Shown piece by piece: positions 24,386 to 32,011 of a DNA stretch of 64,000 nucleotides. Below the pieces are notes generated by a model, which worked only from the letters and a program-made list of their open reading frames with translations, did no database searches and was not told the DNA's origin. The number at the start of each line of letters is the position of its first letter. Position 1 is the first letter of the stretch. The stretch is from Myxococcus qinghaiensis (GTDB lineage: Bacteria; Myxococcota; Myxococcia; Myxococcales; Myxococcaceae): the NCBI RefSeq assembly GCF_024198215.1, contig NZ_JAKCFA010000005.1, positions 248,001 through 312,000 of the forward strand, given 5' to 3'. Position numbers and translations under genes: made by a program.

Positions 24386-25354
24386 CTACATCTTCACGTC
24401 GATGCTGGCCTTCTGCTTCAACTCCGCGACGTACTGCTCCAGGAACTTGTCCGTCTTCTCCTGGAGCAGCTTGTTCTCCAGCTTCGGACGCATCTCCTCG
24501 TAGGACGTCGCGGCGACGGAGCGGCGCTCCTCCACCTTCAGGATGTGCCAGCCGAAGTTGGTGCGCACCGGCTCGCTCACCTCGCCCTCCTTGAGGTTGA
24601 AGGCGACCTTCTCGAAGGCCTGCACCATGACGCCGCGCTTGAACCAGCCCAAATCTCCACCGTCCGCGGCGCTGGGGCCCTCGCTGCGGGCGCGCGCCAG
24701 GGCGGAGAAGTCCATGCCCTCGCGACGGGCCTCGGTGGCGATGCCCTCCGCCTTCTTGCGCGCGGCGGCCACCTGCTCATCGGTGGCCTTCGGGTCGACG
24801 GCGACGAGGATGTGGCGCGCGTGGACCTCCGAGTCCTCGCCCTCCACGCGGGCGTACTGGTTGTACGCGGCCTTGAGGTCCTCCTCGGTGACCTTCACCT
24901 TGGGGCCCACCTTCATGCGCAGGAGCCGGTCCCGGAGGATGCGCTTGCGCAGCATGTCCCGGTAGGTGGTCATCGTCAGACCCTCGGCGGTGAGCACCTG
25001 CTCGAACTGCGCCGGGTCCGTGATGTTGTTCTGCCTGCGCACGTCGTTGACCAGCTCGTCCACCTCGCCCTCGGTCGCGGAGATGCCCATCTCCGTGATT
25101 TCGGCCTCCATCAGCTTCTCGCCGATGAGGGTGTCGAGCGCGGTCTTCATGAGCTGCGCGCGCTGCTCGGAGCGCTTGCGCGGATCCGGGTCATTGAGGC
25201 GCGACAGCTCCGGCGCCGCGCGCTGCTGAACCTCCGACAGCGCGATGACGTCGCGGTTCACCACCGCGGCCACCTTGTCCACCAGCTCCGCGCGCGCCGA
25301 CGTGGCGCCCCCCAGGAGCGCCGCCGCAGCGACGAATGCCACCAGCTTCTTCAT
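24386..25354 (-). CDS. SurA-like periplasmic peptidyl-prolyl isomerase/chaperone
   Basis: A 322-residue exported protein. The Sec signal is MKKLVAFVAAAALLGGATSA, cleaved near ARAE. A SurA N-terminal-like helical domain follows (LVDKVAAVVNRDVIALSEVQ), then one parvulin domain with VHARHILVAVDP, the GGDLGWFKRGVMVQAFEKVA segment and TNFGWHILKVEERRS. SurA of E. coli has two parvulin domains; this one has one. It would help outer-membrane proteins fold. GGAAGG lies nine bases before the ATG at 25354, deciding that start over the ATG at 25363. It precedes pdxA directly, which supports a surA-type identity. Confidence 0.88.
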   Translation of the reverse strand: MKKLVAFVAAAALLGGATSARAELVDKVAAVVNRDVIALSEVQQRAAPELSRLNDPDPRKRSEQRAQLMKTALDTLIGEKLMEAEITEMGISATEGEVDELVNDVRRQNNITDPAQFEQVLTAEGLTMTTYRDMLRKRILRDRLLRMKVGPKVKVTEEDLKAAYNQYARVEGEDSEVHARHILVAVDPKATDEQVAAARKKAEGIATEARREGMDFSALARARSEGPSAADGGDLGWFKRGVMVQAFEKVAFNLKEGEVSEPVRTNFGWHILKVEERRSVAATSYEEMRPKLENKLLQEKTDKFLEQYVAELKQKASIDVKM

Positions 25355-25415
25355 TCCGTGCATCCTTCCGCACCACACCGGGCCCGTCCAACTGTCCGTC
25401 GGGCCCTCGAATCCA

Positions 25416-26405
25416 TTACTTCGCTGCCTGCGGGAGCGCCGCGGGCTGTCCGCGGATGGCCTGCAGCGTGGCCTCGTTCACCTGGACCTGCGCCTTCTCC
25501 CGCAGTTCCTTCTCGAAGGCGTCCTGCGCCTCCGTGCGCTTCTGCTCCATCAACTTCGCTTCCACCCACTGACGCGCCTCGGCGAAGTCCCGCTTCCGCG
25601 CGGGCTTGCGCTCCAGCACCTTGAACAGGTGGTAGCCGTACTCGGTGGACACCACGTCCGAAACCTGCCCGACCCCGAGCTTGAATACCACCTCGTCGAA
25701 GGCCGGCGGCATCTGTCCTCGGGGGAAGAACCCCAGGTCGCCCCCCACCTTGGCGTCCGCGCTCAGCGAGTACCTGCGCGCCAGGTCCGAGAACTTCTTG
25801 CCCGACTTGAGCTGCGCCTGGAGCCGGCGGGCCTCATCCAGGCCCTTCACCACGATTTGGGCGGCGTGCACCTGCTCGCTCTCGTTCAGCTCCGCCTCGT
25901 GCGCAGCGTAGTACGCGCGCAGCTCCTCCTCCGTCACCCCCACCCGCGAGTAGACGTGGCCGGCGAAGAGCTTCTCAATGGTGAGCCGGCTGGCCTCTCT
26001 CGCGCGCAGCTCCGCCATGGAGAGCTGCCCCTGGGCGAGCACCTCGTTGAAGTTGCCGGCCGGATAGTCGCCCGACAGCCGCAGCACGCCCCGGTCCACC
26101 TCTTCCGGGGTGACGGTGACGTTGTTCCTCCGCGCCGCCTGGAGCAGCAGCATCCGGTGGATGTACGTGTCCAACAGCGTGCGCTTGAAGGGCTCAATCT
26201 CCTCCGGCGTGCGCTGGGAGGCCTCCGTGGAGGCCAGCTCCCGGCCCAGCTCCTGCTCGAAGTCCACGCGGGAGAGGACCTCGCCATTCACGGTGGCCAC
26301 CACCGTGTCGTCGGGCGCCGATTTGACGGGCGTGTTGCACCCCTGACTCAGCGCCAGGGCGAGCACCAGGGACAGCAGGGGAGCGCGGGTGGGAGAAAGA
26401 CGCAT
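25416..26405 (-). CDS. Parvulin-type peptidyl-prolyl isomerase lipoprotein
   Basis: A 329-residue lipoprotein. The signal ends at a lipobox SQGC with Cys about residue 23. Next comes a SurA-like helical part (VVATVNGEVLSRVDFEQELG) and a parvulin domain with VHAAQIVVKGLDEARRL, KVGGDLGFFPRGQMPPAFDE and STEYGYHLFKVLER. The architecture resembles PrsA and PpiD-type foldases anchored to a membrane. ATG 26405 was chosen because the Sec signal starts there; the same frame is open far upstream but only as an antisense shadow. It is the middle gene of three foldase genes, 61 bases from the SurA-like gene. Confidence 0.88.
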   Translation of the reverse strand: MRLSPTRAPLLSLVLALALSQGCNTPVKSAPDDTVVATVNGEVLSRVDFEQELGRELASTEASQRTPEEIEPFKRTLLDTYIHRMLLLQAARRNNVTVTPEEVDRGVLRLSGDYPAGNFNEVLAQGQLSMAELRAREASRLTIEKLFAGHVYSRVGVTEEELRAYYAAHEAELNESEQVHAAQIVVKGLDEARRLQAQLKSGKKFSDLARRYSLSADAKVGGDLGFFPRGQMPPAFDEVVFKLGVGQVSDVVSTEYGYHLFKVLERKPARKRDFAEARQWVEAKLMEQKRTEAQDAFEKELREKAQVQVNEATLQAIRGQPAALPQAAK

Positions 26406-26479
26406 GCGCGAAGTCCTGGGGGAAGGGTGGGGGCGACTCCCAAAGGTGGGGATGGCCCCCCAAGCTGGCAAGCGGGCCC

Positions 26480-27502
26480 TCATGGCGCGGGCACCGTTCC
26501 CGGCAGCGGGCTCGACGGCTTGCGCATGGGGGCCTGGACGTCCACCGGCACCGAGGCCAGCGCGTCCAGGTCGACCGACAACGAGAGCTGCTTCTCCACG
26601 CGCGCCAGGTATTCGCCCCACGCGCGGGTGCGCTTCTCGCCCTCCAGGCGCACGCGCAGCTCCTCGCGCACGTCGTCCAGCGAGAGATTCATCGCGGGCC
26701 TGCGCGCGCGCAGCTTGAGCAGGTGCATGCCCTTGCTCGTCATCACCAGGTCGCTCAGCTGGCCCTCGGTCTTCAGCGCGCGCGCCGCCTGGGCGACCTC
26801 CGGCCCGTACTCGCGGGCCAGGGCCTCGTTGGAGAGGAAGCGCATGTCCCCATCCAGCGGCGCCGTGCGGGGCTCCTGGCTGCGCGCGCGCGCGAGCTTC
26901 CCGAAGCCTTCGAAGTCGTCCACCGGCAGGGCCTTCGCGTGGGTCACCACCTGGTGGGCAACGAGGTCCACCCTGAACGTCTCGGTGGCATCCAACTCGA
27001 GGTAGGGCCGGGGAAAGGCGAGGAAGACATGGGACAGGCGCACGGCCTCCGGGCGCACGAAGTCGTCCTTGCGCGCCGCATACGCCTCCGCCAGCTCCGC
27101 GTCGGTGACAGTCACTGACGCCTCTTCCAGCCGCGAGCGCATCAGCCGGCCCACCAGCGCGCGCCGGGTGGCCTCCACCACCTCGGGGTCGTCCTGGAGG
27201 CCCTGGGCGAGCGCGTCGCGCACCAGCAGGTCGAACCGGGCCAGCGACTCCACATACTCGCGGCGGGCGCGGGGCTCCACGTAGCGCTCGCGCAAGGCGG
27301 GGCTCATCTCCAGGAAGCGCTCGGTCAGCTCCTCCGCCGTCACGGCATCGCCGCTCCAGCGCGCCACCGCCCGTCCACCGGCCTGCCGCGTGTGGCGCAG
27401 GTCCATCACCGCCTGCCCGTCGGCGGGCACCTCCGCGGGAGCCTTGCCGCACGCGGCGGGCGCCAGCAGGGCGAGGGTGAGGAGGCGGGGGGACAGACTC
27501 AT
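26480..27502 (-). CDS. Parvulin/SurA-like lipoprotein foldase
   Basis: A 340-residue lipoprotein with lipobox APAAC in LLTLALLAPAACGK. The SurA-like N-terminal helices (GDAVTAEELTERFLEMSPAL onward) are clear. The isomerase part is more diverged, with VRLSHVFLAFPRP, TAPLDGDMRFLSNEALAREY and VMTSKGMHLLKLRARRP in the expected order. The loss of the usual GGDLG motif (here LDGDMRFL) suggests it acts mainly as a chaperone. ATG 27502 gives the signal peptide directly. It heads the foldase-pdxA run, with 74 bases to the next gene. Confidence 0.8.
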   Translation of the reverse strand: MSLSPRLLTLALLAPAACGKAPAEVPADGQAVMDLRHTRQAGGRAVARWSGDAVTAEELTERFLEMSPALRERYVEPRARREYVESLARFDLLVRDALAQGLQDDPEVVEATRRALVGRLMRSRLEEASVTVTDAELAEAYAARKDDFVRPEAVRLSHVFLAFPRPYLELDATETFRVDLVAHQVVTHAKALPVDDFEGFGKLARARSQEPRTAPLDGDMRFLSNEALAREYGPEVAQAARALKTEGQLSDLVMTSKGMHLLKLRARRPAMNLSLDDVREELRVRLEGEKRTRAWGEYLARVEKQLSLSVDLDALASVPVDVQAPMRKPSSPLPGTVPAP

Positions 27503-27572
27503 GGGGAGGGGCTTCCGGGTAGCACGCCGAGGGGGCCCGGACAACCCGGAGTCCCGTCCCCTGTGTGCCGTC

Positions 27573-28625
27573 TCACGCCCGGGTGGCGTGCGCGGACAGG
27601 AACGCCTCCACCAGGGGGAAGATTTCGTCCGGTGCCCGGCGGCCCAGCACCAGGTCGGCGTGCCCGTAGTCCGCTCCGAAGCCGTGCCCTCGCCCGGCCA
27701 CGAGGAACTTCACCGGGCCTCCCAGGGCCTCCTTCGCCCGCGCCACCGACATGGGCGGCGCCAGCAGGTCCTTGCTGCCCGCCAGCAGCAGGATGGGAAT
27801 CTTCACCCCCGCCAGGGACTCGCGGTAGTCGAAGCCCCCGTCATAGGTGGTGAAGCGGTTGGTGGAAATCCAGCGGGCGAACTGGCGGCCCACCCCGCCG
27901 GCGATGTTGGCCGGCACGTTGGCCAGCGCGCGCCGGACGACGTCCGGCTCCATGTTCTCCGCCAGCATCATGTACCGGCTCAGCGGACCCGGCGGCGCGC
28001 CCAGCAGCGCGATGCTGGTGACGCGGCCGGTGGGGATGACCTTCAGCCGCAAGAGCGGCTCCACGTGCTGGATGAAGGTGCGCAACCCCGGTTGCACGGC
28101 GAAGGTGAACGGGCTGCCCAGAATCGCCGCGGCCCGCACCGGCGCCTGCGGATTGCGGGCCAGGTGCGCGTAGAGCATCAACCCACCCTTGGAATGCCCC
28201 ACCCAGAGCACTTCCTTGGACCCCGTGGAGACCACGGTGCGCAGCGCGGTGCGCACGTCGTGCTCCGCCTGGTCGTCGAAGTTGAAGTCCGAGCAGTCGC
28301 CCGCCAGCCCCCGCCCGCGCAGCTCCATCACCCAGGTCTCGAAGCCCGCGCGCGCCAGGTAGCGCGCCATGCTGTACTGCTCGTCGAAATCCAGGTGGAA
28401 GCGGTTGGCGCCCAGCCCATGGCAGAGGATGACGGGCTCCGCGTACCGCCGCTCGCCTCGGGCGTGATAGCGCCCCAGGGCAATGGCCGCGCCGTCGTCC
28501 GTGGGCACCCGGTACAACTCGTCCGGGCGGAACGTCAGCGTCAGCAACCCCTCTTTTCCCCGGCTCATCGTCCGCGAGAAGAGGTCCGCCATCCGCCCCA
28601 GCCGCGCCGCCTGTCTTCGTGTCAC
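27573..28625 (-). CDS. Alpha/beta hydrolase
   Basis: A 350-residue soluble hydrolase. After a basic N terminus it has the oxyanion region VILCHGLGANRFHLDFDEQY, the nucleophile elbow GHSKGG in VLWVGHSKGGLMLYA and late acidic and His residues in LAGSKDLLAPP and VAGRGHGFGADYGH. The order and spacing are those of lipase or esterase-type members of the fold; the lid loop around DFNFDDQAEHDV may bind a long acyl chain. It is divergent from the CBS gene, and the shared 113-base gap contains a perfect palindrome. The substrate cannot be assigned. Confidence 0.88.
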   Translation of the reverse strand: MTRRQAARLGRMADLFSRTMSRGKEGLLTLTFRPDELYRVPTDDGAAIALGRYHARGERRYAEPVILCHGLGANRFHLDFDEQYSMARYLARAGFETWVMELRGRGLAGDCSDFNFDDQAEHDVRTALRTVVSTGSKEVLWVGHSKGGLMLYAHLARNPQAPVRAAAILGSPFTFAVQPGLRTFIQHVEPLLRLKVIPTGRVTSIALLGAPPGPLSRYMMLAENMEPDVVRRALANVPANIAGGVGRQFARWISTNRFTTYDGGFDYRESLAGVKIPILLLAGSKDLLAPPMSVARAKEALGGPVKFLVAGRGHGFGADYGHADLVLGRRAPDEIFPLVEAFLSAHATRA

Positions 28626-28681
28626 CCCCCCACTCTAAGCCGGTCCTCAGCCCGTTGCCGTGTCCAATGCTGAGCGGTCAT

Positions 28682-28695
28682 CCCTGCCGGCAGGG
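28682..28695. promoter_or_regulatory. Perfect 14-base palindrome in a divergent intergenic region
   Basis: CCCTGCCGGCAGGG reads the same on both strands and lies 57 bases before the hydrolase start and 44 bases before the CBS gene. The position suggests an operator bound by a dimeric regulator controlling one or both genes. Chance occurrence in GC-rich DNA is possible. Confidence 0.4.
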
Positions 28696-28738
28696 CCGTT
28701 GCAAGGAGATGTAGGCATATCGGTCCGGAGGAAACTGG

Positions 28739-29050
28739 ATGCGGCAAAACAGGGCAATCAAGGAAACGTTGTCGTCCTTCATCGCCACCGTTTTTCCCAC
28801 AGACACCCTCCTGCGTGCCCTGAGAGAGATGGAGCGGCACCAGGTGCAGTTGCTGGGCGTGGTGGGGGAGGGGGGCGGGTTGATGGGGCTGGTGAGCGAG
28901 GCGCACATCCTGGCGGCGTGGGGAGATCCGCTGGCGCCCGTGTCGGAGGTCATGGCGCGGGTGGGGCTGCCGGGCGGAAGGAGGCGGTCGCTCTTCCGCC
29001 TGCCGCGCTTCTGCCTGAGGCGTGGAGGGCGGATGCGTCCGGCGACCTGA
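28739..29050 (+). CDS. Single CBS-domain protein with a basic tail
   Basis: A 103-residue protein. Residues 15-72 resemble one CBS motif: FIATVFPTDTLLRALREMER, then HQVQLLGVVGEGGGLMGLVS and the EAHILAAWGDP helix. CBS motifs normally work in pairs to bind adenosyl ligands, so this one would need to dimerise. The last 25 residues are strongly basic (GGRRRSLFRLPRFCLRRGGR) and could contact nucleic acid or membrane. A GGAGG Shine-Dalgarno precedes the ATG. Confidence 0.7.
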   Translation: MRQNRAIKETLSSFIATVFPTDTLLRALREMERHQVQLLGVVGEGGGLMGLVSEAHILAAWGDPLAPVSEVMARVGLPGGRRRSLFRLPRFCLRRGGRMRPAT

Positions 29051-29114
29051 GGCGGCGGGCGGGGCGCGGAGGCGGGGTGCGCGGGGGCGGGTACGCGGTA
29101 CAGTCGCGCCCCCC

Positions 29115-29399
29115 GTGCCGGACGCCCCTCCCCGTTGGACTGTCTACATGCTGCGCTGCCGTGATGGCTCGCTCTACACTGGCGCCACCAATGACCTGGA
29201 GCGTCGGGTGGCCACCCACGGGCGAGGGCGCGGCGCGGCGTATACCCGAGCGCGGCTGCCCGTCACGCTCGTCTGGAGCGAGCCCGCCGAGGACCGCGGC
29301 GCCGCCCTGCGACGGGAGGCCGCCATCAAGCGCCTCACCCGGGGCGACAAGCTGCTGCTCGTGTCCGCGAAGAAGCCCCCGCGACGCCGCGCGCGCTGA
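29115..29399 (+). CDS. GIY-YIG family nuclease-like protein (UPF0213 type)
   Basis: A 94-residue protein. The core WTVYMLRCRDGSLYTGATND is the GIY-YIG motif in its UPF0213 variant (VYMLRC, then YTG), followed by DLERRVATHGRGRGAAYTRA with the catalytic Arg, and by VTLVWSEP and Glu in ALRREAAIKRL. Small stand-alone members such as YhbQ are little characterised and may be DNA-processing enzymes. The start is GTG at 29115; the upstream frame from 29022 is Arg/Gly-rich and unlikely to be translated. The C terminus is basic (KKPPRRRAR). Confidence 0.82.
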   Translation: MPDAPPRWTVYMLRCRDGSLYTGATNDLERRVATHGRGRGAAYTRARLPVTLVWSEPAEDRGAALRREAAIKRLTRGDKLLLVSAKKPPRRRAR

Positions 29400-29565
29400 G
29401 CCGGTTCCCACGTCATACCGGGGTGCGGGGATGACCGTTGGTGAGAGACCCTTTTCGCCACCATGTGTCGTCATCCGGGAATCCGGGTCTTTTGTATCAA
29501 GCCCCTCGATACCCGAGCGAGGGCTCGCGCGTTACCGTGGGACCACTCTTCACAGGGGGCAGTCC

Positions 29566-29937
29566 ATGCTTCGGTCGCTTTCAGGAGTCTTCGCCGCGCT
29601 GGTCATCACGACCTTGGGCTGTGGCCGGGTGGTCAACCATCCGCCGGATGTGCAGGCGGGCCCCATTCCGAGTCCGAAGACGGTGGTCCCCGGTGGCGTG
29701 GTGCAGCTCGTGTTCGAGGTGCAGGACCCCGACGGGGACGACATGGAGTTCTACTGGACGCAGATGCCGGCGGAGCCCGCGGGCCACTTCAGCGACATCC
29801 ACTCGCGCACTCCGACGTGGACGGCGCCGGAGGACGTGGAGGGGCCCATCCACTTCCTCTTGCAGGTCAACGTCATGGACACCGAGGGCGGTGGCGTACT
29901 GGGCACCGCGCCTTCGGTGCTGGTCCGCACGCCGTAG
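29566..29937 (+). CDS. Small lipoprotein, Ig-like fold probable
   Basis: A 123-residue lipoprotein with lipobox TLGC at about residues 16-19 in AALVITTLGCGRVV. The mature part (VPGGVVQLVFEVQDPDGDDM, then FYWTQMPAEPAGHFSD) resembles the PKD or cadherin-like strands often found in myxobacterial surface lipoproteins, with a DPDGDD calcium-type loop. The 165-base upstream gap is AT-richer than its neighbours and probably holds the promoter. No function is known. It converges on the small membrane-protein gene at 29959. Confidence 0.75.
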   Translation: MLRSLSGVFAALVITTLGCGRVVNHPPDVQAGPIPSPKTVVPGGVVQLVFEVQDPDGDDMEFYWTQMPAEPAGHFSDIHSRTPTWTAPEDVEGPIHFLLQVNVMDTEGGGVLGTAPSVLVRTP

Positions 29938-29958
29938 GTCGGGCCAGGGCCCGTGGCT

Positions 29959-30276
29959 TCAGGGCGTCGTCTGGGGCGGAGCGGCCGGGGGCGGAGTCCG
30001 GGTCTGCTGCTCGCGCGCCTTCCGGTTGGAGCGGACGGTGAAGAGGATGCCCAGCACCAGGAAGACCGCGGCGCCAACGCCCGCGCCAATGGTCTGCCAG
30101 GTGAGCAGGTCCGAGCTGACCTGACGAATCACCTGGGGCAGGTTGCACATCGTCTGGGTCGCCAGGGGCGTCTCGTTGTACCAGCCGATGAAGTGCGGAC
30201 CTGCCCAGGACGCGACGAGGATGCCCAGCAGGGCTCCCCCTAGGACGAAGTTGAGCAGTGTCTTGGCGGCGTTCAT
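29959..30276 (-). CDS. Small membrane protein, two predicted spans
   Basis: A 105-residue protein with hydrophobic segments LNFVLGGALLGILVASWAG and IGAGVGAAVFLVLGILFTV, joined by a loop of about 45 residues that contains one Cys (TMCNLP). The C terminus is basic then Pro-rich. GAGGTGATT precedes the ATG at 30276. I do not recognise a family. It stands alone and points away from the following plus-strand cluster. Confidence 0.65.
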   Translation of the reverse strand: MNAAKTLLNFVLGGALLGILVASWAGPHFIGWYNETPLATQTMCNLPQVIRQVSSDLLTWQTIGAGVGAAVFLVLGILFTVRSNRKAREQQTRTPPPAAPPQTTP

Positions 30277-30364
30277 GCGCAATCACCTCGGCAGGAGGAC
30301 GGCGGGCCGTGCTTAGTATGTGCACGACGCCCTGGCCAGGGGTGGAACGTGTTAAGGGGAGGGC

Positions 30365-30646
30365 GTGCCGCTGCTCCCGCTCGCCATCCTGTCCAGTCTC
30401 ATCGCCCTGGTGTGCGCCGCCTTCCTCCTCGTCCATGCCTTCCGCCGCAGCGTGGGCACGGGAGTGATGGTGTTGCTCATCCCCTGCTACGCGCTCTTCT
30501 ACGCGTTCAGCCAGTTCGAGCACCGCCACAAGGGGCTCATCGTCGCGGGCTTCGTGTCCTGCACGGTGCTCGCGGCGGTGTTCCTGGGCCTGGGTGCCCA
30601 CTCGCTGACGGCGCTGACCGCGCGCGTTCCTCCGCCGGGCTTCTGA
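30365..30646 (+). CDS. Small membrane protein, GTG start
   Basis: A 93-residue protein made almost entirely of three hydrophobic segments: PLAILSSLIALVCAAFLLVH, VGTGVMVLLIPCYALFYAFS and LIVAGFVSCTVLAAVFLGLG. The start is GTG at 30365 after AAGGGGAGG. It resembles small bacterial integral membrane proteins of unknown function. It is 43 bases upstream of the zinc-ribbon membrane protein and probably shares its transcript. Confidence 0.65.
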   Translation: MPLLPLAILSSLIALVCAAFLLVHAFRRSVGTGVMVLLIPCYALFYAFSQFEHRHKGLIVAGFVSCTVLAAVFLGLGAHSLTALTARVPPPGF

Positions 30647-30689
30647 GGGTCCGCTTCGCCGTGCGCTCGCCCGACGCCAGGGTGTCCCG

Positions 30690-31130
30690 GTGACGGTGGA
30701 GAGCACGGCCGCCCTGTGCGCGCGCCACGCGGAGGTCTCCGCGGTGGCCACCTGCACGCGCTGCGGAAGCTTCCTGTGTGGGGAGTGTCTGGAGCTCTTC
30801 GGCGAGTCCGCCTTCTGCGAGCCGTGTGTGTCGTTGCGGCGCAAGGACGGGCCCGTGTCGCGCGCGGCCTGGGGCGCGCTGGGGCTCGGGGTGCTGGGGC
30901 TGTTGGTCCTGCCGTGCACCCTGGCGATGCCGCTGCCGCCGCTGGTGGCGGGCGTGGGCGGCGTGGTGCTGGGGATGCGGGAGGCGGGACGCATCCGCCG
31001 GGGAGAGAGCCCCGCGAAGGGACGGGTTCCCGCGCGGGTGGCGTACGTGCTGGGCTGGCTGACCCTGGGGGGCCTGGCCGCGTGGCTGCTGTTCTGGGGC
31101 TGGCTGTACTTCGCGGCGACCGACGTCTGA
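30690..31130 (+). CDS. B-box-like zinc-finger membrane protein
   Basis: A 146-residue protein. The first 50 residues hold paired ligands in ALCARHAEVSAVATCTRCGS and FLCGECLELFGESAFCEPCV, a treble-clef arrangement of Cys and His resembling the B-box zinc fingers found in bacterial membrane proteins. A DUF4190-like pair of membrane segments follows (LGLGVLGLLVLPCTLAMPLP and RVAYVLGWLTLGGLAAWLLF). The start is GTG at 30690. The zinc finger would face the cytosol and could recruit a partner to the membrane. The function is unknown. Confidence 0.72.
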   Translation: MTVESTAALCARHAEVSAVATCTRCGSFLCGECLELFGESAFCEPCVSLRRKDGPVSRAAWGALGLGVLGLLVLPCTLAMPLPPLVAGVGGVVLGMREAGRIRRGESPAKGRVPARVAYVLGWLTLGGLAAWLLFWGWLYFAATDV

Positions 31131-31144
31131 CTCGGGGGCGGGCT

Positions 31145-31837
31145 TCAGACGCCGCGCGCGTTCGGCTCCCAGAGGTACTTGTGCATCTGGAGCTGGAAGC
31201 GGACGGGGAGCCGGTCCTCGATGGTCCACTCGGCCAGCTCGCGCGGGTGGAGCTTGTCGAACACGGTGGAGAACAAGAGCGCGAAGGGCTTCTGGGCCAG
31301 CCGGTGCTCGGTGATGAGCGCCTTGGACCAGTCGTAGTCCTCGCGTGAGCCGATGACGAACTTCAGCTCGTCGTTGGCGTTCATCGACGCGAAGTTGCGC
31401 AGGTCGTTGCGCGAGGCCTCGCCGGAGGACGGCGTCTTCATGTCGACGATTTTGTGCACGGCGGCGGGCACCAGCCGCACGTCGATGGCGCCGCTGGTCT
31501 CCAGCAGCACCGTGTAGCCCTCGTCGAGCAGCGACTGCATCAGCGGGTAGACGCCGGGCTGGAGCAGGGGCTCGCCGCCGGTGATTTCCACGCGCGGGGT
31601 GCGCAGCGCCTTGATTTCCTCGAGGACGTCCGCGTTCTTCCGGCGCGCGCCGCCGTGGAAGGAGAACTCGCTGTCGCAGTAGGTGCAGCGCAGGTGGCAG
31701 CCGGTGAGGCGGATGAAGGCGCACAGCAGGCCGGCGTGCGAGGACTCGCCCTGGAGAGAGAGGTAGATCTCCTTCACCACCACGGAGTCGGCGGTGGGGA
31801 CGAGGCGGGGCTCGATGTGGGGACGCGCGGCGGGCAT
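31145..31837 (-). CDS. queE: 7-carboxy-7-deazaguanine synthase
   Basis: A 230-residue radical SAM enzyme that contracts 6-carboxy-tetrahydropterin to 7-carboxy-7-deazaguanine in queuosine and archaeosine-type biosynthesis. The iron-sulfur cysteines are C47, C51 and C54 in TGCHLRCTYCDS, the standard CxxxCxxC spacing. The start EIYLSLQGESSHAGLLCAFI and the SAM-binding VEITGGEPLLQ are diagnostic. No other que genes are in the window. It may be transcribed with the minus-strand genes upstream, although a hairpin candidate lies in the 174-base gap before it. Confidence 0.93.
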   Translation of the reverse strand: MPAARPHIEPRLVPTADSVVVKEIYLSLQGESSHAGLLCAFIRLTGCHLRCTYCDSEFSFHGGARRKNADVLEEIKALRTPRVEITGGEPLLQPGVYPLMQSLLDEGYTVLLETSGAIDVRLVPAAVHKIVDMKTPSSGEASRNDLRNFASMNANDELKFVIGSREDYDWSKALITEHRLAQKPFALLFSTVFDKLHPRELAEWTIEDRLPVRFQLQMHKYLWEPNARGV

Positions 31838-31925
31838 GGCTTCTTCGTGAGGCGAAGGGAGCGGCGCTTCAACCCCAGTCAGCCCGGGAGGTCAAGCCGC
31901 CACCCCAATCCGGAGCCAACGTTCC

Positions 31926-31959
31926 GGGGGCGGCCAGGGATTCCCGGGCCCGCGCCCCC
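31926..31959 (-). terminator. Hairpin after the MpaB-like gene
   Basis: GGGGGCG (31926-31932) pairs with CGCCCCC (31953-31959), and the loop contains CCCGGG-type self-complementary sequence. It lies 53 bases beyond the MpaB-like stop on the minus strand and before queE. It is a modest candidate without a T run. Confidence 0.35.
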
Positions 31960-32011
31960 GCTCCGCGCGCGGCGAAGTGCGCGGAATCTGGGGACTCACG
32001 GCCGTCCGGGC

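Noticed and set aside
25416-27452. A 678-codon frame that would merge the middle parvulin with upstream sequence
   Set aside because: The upstream part is an antisense-like shadow of the first foldase gene; a lipoprotein signal starts at 26405.
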